Below are positions 60,051-64,000 of a stretch of DNA of 64,000 nucleotides, in pieces; within the stretch, counting starts at the first letter, position 1; every line of letters starts with the position of its first letter. The DNA lies in assembly GCA_910577825.1 (NCBI GenBank), contig CAJTOK010000008.1, forward strand, positions 10,792 through 74,791, written 5' to 3'. Origin of the DNA: an uncultured Lachnospiraceae bacterium. GTDB lineage: Bacteria; Bacillota; Clostridia; Lachnospirales; Lachnospiraceae. The position numbers were made by a program, and so were the translations under genes. The notes below the pieces were generated by a model that was given only the letters and a program-made list of their open reading frames with translations, was not told where the DNA came from and made no database searches.

Positions 60051-62144
60051 TTACATTTTGGAAATATAATTATTAAAAAATTTCTTTAAGTACATGGAAA
60101 GCATATTTCTTATATCTTCCTTTTCACCATTCTGCAGTACTTCCATAAAGTCTGCTTCTTCTATTAAAAGACTGCTTATATACCCCATTATTTCATTATT
60201 TACTGGGATATTCCCATCTTCTGGCACAAGCATTACAAGGACTACTTGTATTCCCTTGAAATAAGGGTCTTTAAAGGGTTTTCTGTCATGTGTGGTGCAC
60301 ACGGTAAATTCCGGCCTTACAACACCTTTTGTCCTTGTATGCAGGAGGGCAAAACCAAATTCAGCAAAAATCTGGCTTGATATTTCTTCCCTTCTCTGCA
60401 GTGCTTCACGTATCATTTCGCGCCTGTCAGAATACGGTGATATTTCTTCGCCAACCATAACCAGCAGCCTGTCAAAGGATACCTCCCCGTTTACTTTAAA
60501 AAATCCCATATATTTAAGGAGGAGTTTTATCTGTGCTGCCATCTGGTTAATCTGGTCAAGCTGTTCCTGGAAAGAGCCTGTTTCCTCATGCTTCTGCGGA
60601 AGCCTTTCATATTTATAAAATAAATGCCTGATTTCTTCCATATCCTTTTCATTCAAAAGCGGGTTTACATATAATACAGGCACATCATCTATTTCAAGTG
60701 GTATGCTTGAAATAAAGAAATCCGTTTTTCCTATAATGTATGGTGTTACATCATTTTTGCCATATGTTGACAGCACCATTTTATTCTGGAATACTTTTTT
60801 AAGTTTTGTTGACATAAGCCTTGAAATGCCAATTCCGCTTGAACATACTACACCAGCATGTACTTTGCGGAGTTTTTCCTTCCTGCCCTCAAGCCTTACT
60901 ATGGCAGCCCCGAAATGTACTGTTAAAAAACCTGTTTCTTCTGCTGGTACTTTTTTGCCAAGGCTTTCACCAAGTACATTTGCAACTATTTCACATTTCT
61001 GGTACAGCCTGGCATAACTTTTTTTAATTTCACCAAGCATGGGGTTATGTATCTGCATACCATGTACAAGCCTTATAATTGTTGGCTGTAAATGTGCAAG
61101 AAGCCCCTGTAAAAACTCATCATCCTGTTTAAGAAGACAGGCATTTTCCTTATCAAAGGCATCTACCATTTCATTAACAAGCTGCCGCAGCTGCTTTCCC
61201 CCTGCCATGCCTGCCTGTGCAGTGCCATATTGTATTTTCTCATGTTTAGAACCCTTAATATGCAGCCAGATATATGTTACTTCGATTTCTGGTATTTTTA
61301 TTCCAAAATCCTCACCAAGCCTTACAGCGATTTTCCGGGCAAGTGAATAATCAATATCTTTAATAATATCTTTTTCTATTTTACTGCCTTCCTCCATAAC
61401 CTCATTTTTCATAATCCGGTTAATTGCAATAGATATATGTATAACAAGCCCCATATATGAATTTTCAGTAAGTGATGCAACCCGTTTATCATCAATGCTG
61501 TTAATGCACTCCATTACTTTTTTCATAATATTTTCATCAAGTATTCCATACATCCCGCTTTTTCTGGCATAATCATAATTTCCAGGGATTTCATCCGTAT
61601 TTTCATAAGATTCACGCAGCATCCTTGTATCAAGATTGGCATTGATAAATGCCCCTATTGCCTTTCGGTAGTTTTCTTCTGTACCTTCCACATATACACC
61701 GCTTCCCGGTTTTCTCTTTATATCAAGCCCAAAGTTTTTAAGCCATTCCCCTGCCGCTTCCAAATCTGTACTTATTGTTGCTTCGCTTACGCCAAACTGG
61801 CTGCTGTAATAAAACAGTTTTTTAAGCCCTTTCTCTTTTAATATTTCTAATATAAGCCGTTTTCTGCGTTCTTCTTTATTGGGCACATCAGGGCTTTCTT
61901 CCCTGCATAAAAAAGAAAGCAGGCGGTTTTTCTCTTCCCTTGTCCCTTCAAGCCATATTCCTACACCGGTTTTTGAGAAATATTTTATATCATATCCTTT
62001 AAGATATGAATTTATATATTCAAGTTCCCTCTGGGTTGTACGCTTGCTTACACCAATTTTATCTGCCAGGGACTTAACAGGAATTGCTTCTTCTTCTGTA
62101 AGCAATATTTTTAATATCTGTTTTGCTCTTGATAAAATCTTCAT
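60051..62144 (-). CDS. MtlR/BglG-type PTS-regulated transcription activator
   Basis: MtlR-type proteins activate sugar operons under control of PTS phosphorylation. The protein (697 residues from the ATG at 62144) has an N-terminal DNA-binding region (two HTH units, about 1-160: PVKSLADKIGVSKRTTQREL, FYYSSQFGVSEATISTDL) and two PRDs (about 185-385). An EIIB-like domain has Cys in VVCSSGIGISRLMSTKL near 445. A C-terminal EIIA-like domain has His in FALLHTRTKGVVRPEF near 600. HPr and EII components probably phosphorylate these sites. The start is uncertain; earlier ATGs at 62156 and 62195 are in frame. Confidence 0.88.
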   Translation of the reverse strand: MKILSRAKQILKILLTEEEAIPVKSLADKIGVSKRTTQRELEYINSYLKGYDIKYFSKTGVGIWLEGTREEKNRLLSFLCREESPDVPNKEERRKRLILEILKEKGLKKLFYYSSQFGVSEATISTDLEAAGEWLKNFGLDIKRKPGSGVYVEGTEENYRKAIGAFINANLDTRMLRESYENTDEIPGNYDYARKSGMYGILDENIMKKVMECINSIDDKRVASLTENSYMGLVIHISIAINRIMKNEVMEEGSKIEKDIIKDIDYSLARKIAVRLGEDFGIKIPEIEVTYIWLHIKGSKHEKIQYGTAQAGMAGGKQLRQLVNEMVDAFDKENACLLKQDDEFLQGLLAHLQPTIIRLVHGMQIHNPMLGEIKKSYARLYQKCEIVANVLGESLGKKVPAEETGFLTVHFGAAIVRLEGRKEKLRKVHAGVVCSSGIGISRLMSTKLKKVFQNKMVLSTYGKNDVTPYIIGKTDFFISSIPLEIDDVPVLYVNPLLNEKDMEEIRHLFYKYERLPQKHEETGSFQEQLDQINQMAAQIKLLLKYMGFFKVNGEVSFDRLLVMVGEEISPYSDRREMIREALQRREEISSQIFAEFGFALLHTRTKGVVRPEFTVCTTHDRKPFKDPYFKGIQVVLVMLVPEDGNIPVNNEIMGYISSLLIEEADFMEVLQNGEKEDIRNMLSMYLKKFFNNYISKM

Positions 62145-62181
62145 TGCAACAGCCATTCCTTTCTTTAAATTTACTACTGGT

Positions 62182-62478
62182 TCAGATTTTTCCATGCCCC
62201 GCCAGCTGCAAAACCAGCGCCTGGTATTCTTCTTTATGTACAAGGCTTTCTACCAGTAAAACTTCCATTCCTTGAAGCTGGTCTTTTACATTGTTGTAAT
62301 AATTCTTCCCACAGATAAGCAGTTTTGTATCAAGGCCTGCCAGTTCCCTGCCATATGCCTTTACACTTATATATTCCATGCCATTTTCATTAAGGACTTT
62401 TCTAAGCATGGCAGCACCCATAGCACTTGAACCTATGCCGCCTTCACATACAATGCCTATACTGCTATATTCCCCCAT
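62182..62478 (-). CDS. Lone PTS EIIB-like domain, mannitol type
   Basis: The 98-residue protein has the EIIB motif IGIVCEGGIGSSAMGAAMLRK near residue 8-27, with its Cys in the place of the phospho-Cys. The rest fits an alpha/beta EIIB fold (AYGRELAGLDTKLLICGKNY, MEVLLVESLV). An EIIB domain with GMGSSAMGA is already fused in the neighbouring EIICB gene. This copy may be a regulatory partner that phosphorylates the MtlR-like protein. I chose the ATG at 62478, 10 bases after AAGGGGG, over the frame opening at 62538. Confidence 0.75.
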   Translation of the reverse strand: MGEYSSIGIVCEGGIGSSAMGAAMLRKVLNENGMEYISVKAYGRELAGLDTKLLICGKNYYNNVKDQLQGMEVLLVESLVHKEEYQALVLQLAGHGKI

Positions 62479-62509
62479 ATTTGCCAACGCCCCCTTATGT
62501 TTTCCATTG

Positions 62510-62538
62510 ATTCTAATATCAAATAAAGAAACTGTCAA
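62510..62538 (-). promoter_or_regulatory. Strong promoter before the EIIB-like gene
   Basis: On the minus strand TTGACA (62533-62538), a 17-base spacer and TAGAAT (62510-62515). Its -35 box is part of a 12-bp inverted repeat. Confidence 0.7.
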
Positions 62539-62570
62539 TGTTTAGCGGATTAACTACTATTGACAGTTTC
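62528..62570 (-). promoter_or_regulatory. 12-bp perfect inverted repeat overlapping the -35 box
   Basis: GAAACTGTCAAT (62559-62570 on minus) and ATTGACAGTTTC (62528-62539) are separated by 19 bases, followed by TTTATTT. It may be an operator for the MtlR-like protein, or the EIICB terminator, or both. Confidence 0.55.
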
Positions 62571-62617
62571 CTCTTGCTTTTTCTATTTTATAATACAGCC
62601 TGGATTATTTAAACCCC

Positions 62618-63943
62618 TTATAAATTTGTCTTTTTTAAGTCCTCAATTAACTGCACATATTCTGGAGCTGCAAGGAAGTTTGTTATAAGGATTAACCTTG
62701 CATCTGGATTGCTGTGTGCTGCACGTTCCCCTAAATCCCTGTGTGTTACTACTATCTGCACATCTGCAGGAATTGATGACACAGGTGTATGTATTATTTC
62801 AATGCCCGGTATGCCGGCTTCTGCTATTTTCTTTTTAAGGACTGTTGCACCCATAGCACTTGAACCCATTCCTGCATCACATGCAAATGCAATTTTACTT
62901 ATTTTGCCAGCTGGCGCCACATTGCTGCCCTGTACTGGTATTCCTTTTGCCTGGCTCTTCATGGCATCTTTCTTTGCCTGTGCTTCCTCTAATGAAGCAT
63001 CTTTTCCCATAAATTTAAGTATAGGGAGGGATATGGCAAATGAAACCACTGCTGCCACAAGCACACCAATTACCAGCCCCAGGTAACTATGGCGTTCTGC
63101 CATTGCAAGTATTGCAATTATGCTTCCTGGTGATGCTGCAGATACAAGCCCCACATCAAACATTGTAAACATAAACACACCACATGCGCCGCCTGCTATT
63201 GTTGCAAGCAATAACAAGGGGTTCATAAGTATATAAGGGAAATATATCTCATGTATGCCGCCAAAGAAATGTATTATTACTGCTCCTGGTGCAGAACTTT
63301 TAGCACTTCCTTTTCCTGCTATACAGTATGCAAGAAGTACGCCAAGCCCCGGGCCCGGGTTTGCTTCAAGAAGGAAGAATATTGATTTTCCTGCTTCTGT
63401 TACCTGCTGTATCCCCATTGGCGACAATATTCCCTGGTTAATTGCATTATTAAGGAATAATACTTTTGCTGGTTCGATAAAAAGGCTTACAAGAGGCAGC
63501 AGCCCGTGCTCTACAAAGAAATTAACACCTGCGCTCATGGCATTGCTTAATACATTTACAAGCGGTGTAACACCAGTCATAGCAATTAATGCAAGAATGC
63601 CCCCGGTAATTCCTAAAGAGAAATTATTTACCAGCATTTCAAAACCAGCTTTAACATGCCCTTCTATCTTCTTATCAAACTGCTTAATAATCCATCCAGA
63701 CAACGGGCCTGTTATCATAGCACCTATAAACATTGGTGTGTCCGGTGAACCAACGATAACGCCCATAGATGCAATCGCACCAACTATACCGCCACGTTTG
63801 CCTGCAACCACCTCACCGCCTGTATAGGCAATAAGGAGCGGCAAAAGCATATGTGACATAGGGTCTACCATTGCAGCAAACTTTTCATTTGGCATCCATC
63901 CTGTTTTAATTTGGCATCCATCCTGTTTTAATTTGGCATCCAT
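62618..63943 (-). pseudogene. mtlA: PTS EIICB, mannitol type, disrupted at its 5' end
   Basis: From GWMPNEKF onward (residue 15) the protein matches the mannitol EIICB. Markers are LLPLLIAYTGGEVVAGKRGG, MLVNNFSLGI, FLNNAINQGILSPMGIQQ near 164, FFGGIHEIYFPYILMNP near 226 and the EIIB motif FACDAGMGSSAMGATVLKKK near 358. There is no EIIA domain, which is encoded separately. About 40 residues with the first membrane helix, present in other MtlA proteins before GW-PNE, are missing. Instead the frame opens inside a triplicated 22-bp repeat that shifts the frame, next to a likely IS end. As assembled it probably does not make a working transporter. Confidence 0.8.
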
Positions 63944-63953
63944 CCTGTTTTAA
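63888..63953. repeat. Three perfect tandem copies of a 22-bp repeat
   Basis: The unit on the plus strand starts TTTGGCATCCATCC and ends TGTTTTAA (22 bases). Copies lie at 63888-63909, 63910-63931 and 63932-63953 with no mismatch. The innermost copy is mtlA coding sequence (TGWMPN). Since 22 is not a multiple of 3, each copy shifts the frame. Confidence 0.95.
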
Positions 63954-64000
63954 CCTATTGTAGCAAGAAGTCCCCCACTTCTAAAGTGGTGGGATGAATT
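63954..64000. mobile_element. Probable end of an IS200/IS605-type element, cut by the window edge
   Basis: TCCCCCACTTCTAAAGTGGTGGGA (63971-63994 by position; 7-8 bp stem with an offset base) is the imperfect subterminal hairpin typical of IS200/IS605 ends, followed by TGAATT. It lies 17 bases from the repeat and from the disrupted mtlA start. The transposase gene would be outside the window. Confidence 0.5.

Noticed and set aside
63888..63953. CRISPR array
   Set aside because: The three 22-bp copies are directly abutting with no spacers, and the unit is mtlA coding sequence.

Overview
The window reads as a chromosomal segment of a low-GC, strictly anaerobic Firmicute, most likely a gut Lachnospiraceae-type Clostridium. 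Support for this includes an anaerobic class III ribonucleotide reductase (nrdDG) behind NrdR-type boxes, a T-box leader in front of pheST, many AT-rich 17-bp-spaced sigma-A promoters, SpoIID and class III FBP proteins, GH94/GH53/sialate-esterase glycan enzymes, and heavy use of ATA and AGG codons. Most genes lie on the minus strand. No tRNA, rRNA or CRISPR array was seen.

Region 1 (1-5.6 kb, minus) is an unusual cluster. In transcription order it is glpK, an RtcB-type RNA ligase whose start overlaps glpK, two tandem paralogous repeat-type proteins, and an HSP90-family ATPase cut by the window edge. Region 2 (5.7-12.5 kb) holds a ferritin-like protein, a sialate O-acetylesterase, greA-lysS, two small genes (one DUF2325 with a palindrome on its transcription start), and a hemerythrin/CheX-like/receiver fusion. 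Region 3 (12.7-20 kb, AT-richer) holds a giant double DUF445 membrane protein, a P-loop ATPase overlapping a DUF4869 gene, and three small membrane or anchored proteins. Region 4 (20-29.5 kb) holds pheST, nrdDG, a sigma-70-like protein lacking region 4, and a candidate small RNA locus just upstream of it.

Region 5 (29.5-53 kb) is mostly housekeeping and cell-surface genes: PHP phosphoesterase, BrkB-type membrane protein, SpoIID-like protein, GH94 phosphorylase, argH with a truncated PD-(D/E)XK transposase-like gene on its tail, pcrA, prephenate dehydrogenase, CorA, MscS, glgB, DUF1015, a PadR/HXXEE pair, an L,D-transpeptidase, a GH53 galactanase lipoprotein and a YugP-like peptidase.

Region 6 (53-64 kb, minus) is a sugar PTS locus with its own general PTS proteins. 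In order it has a mannitol-type EIICB gene, a lone EIIB-like domain, an MtlR-type regulator, EIIA, a 1-phosphofructokinase-type kinase, an L-sorbose-1-phosphate reductase-like dehydrogenase, HPr and enzyme I, followed by a separately promoted class III fructose-bisphosphatase. The 5' end of the EIICB gene is damaged. It starts inside three perfect copies of a 22-bp repeat, next to what looks like the terminal hairpin of an IS200/IS605-type element.

The most notable non-gene signal is a recurring leader: a small hairpin placed directly before the Shine-Dalgarno sequence. Its stem sequence varies but its geometry is kept, and it precedes at least five genes (glpK, the VanZ-like gene, the DUF6142-like gene, fbp, the sorE-like gene) and one 26-codon ORF.
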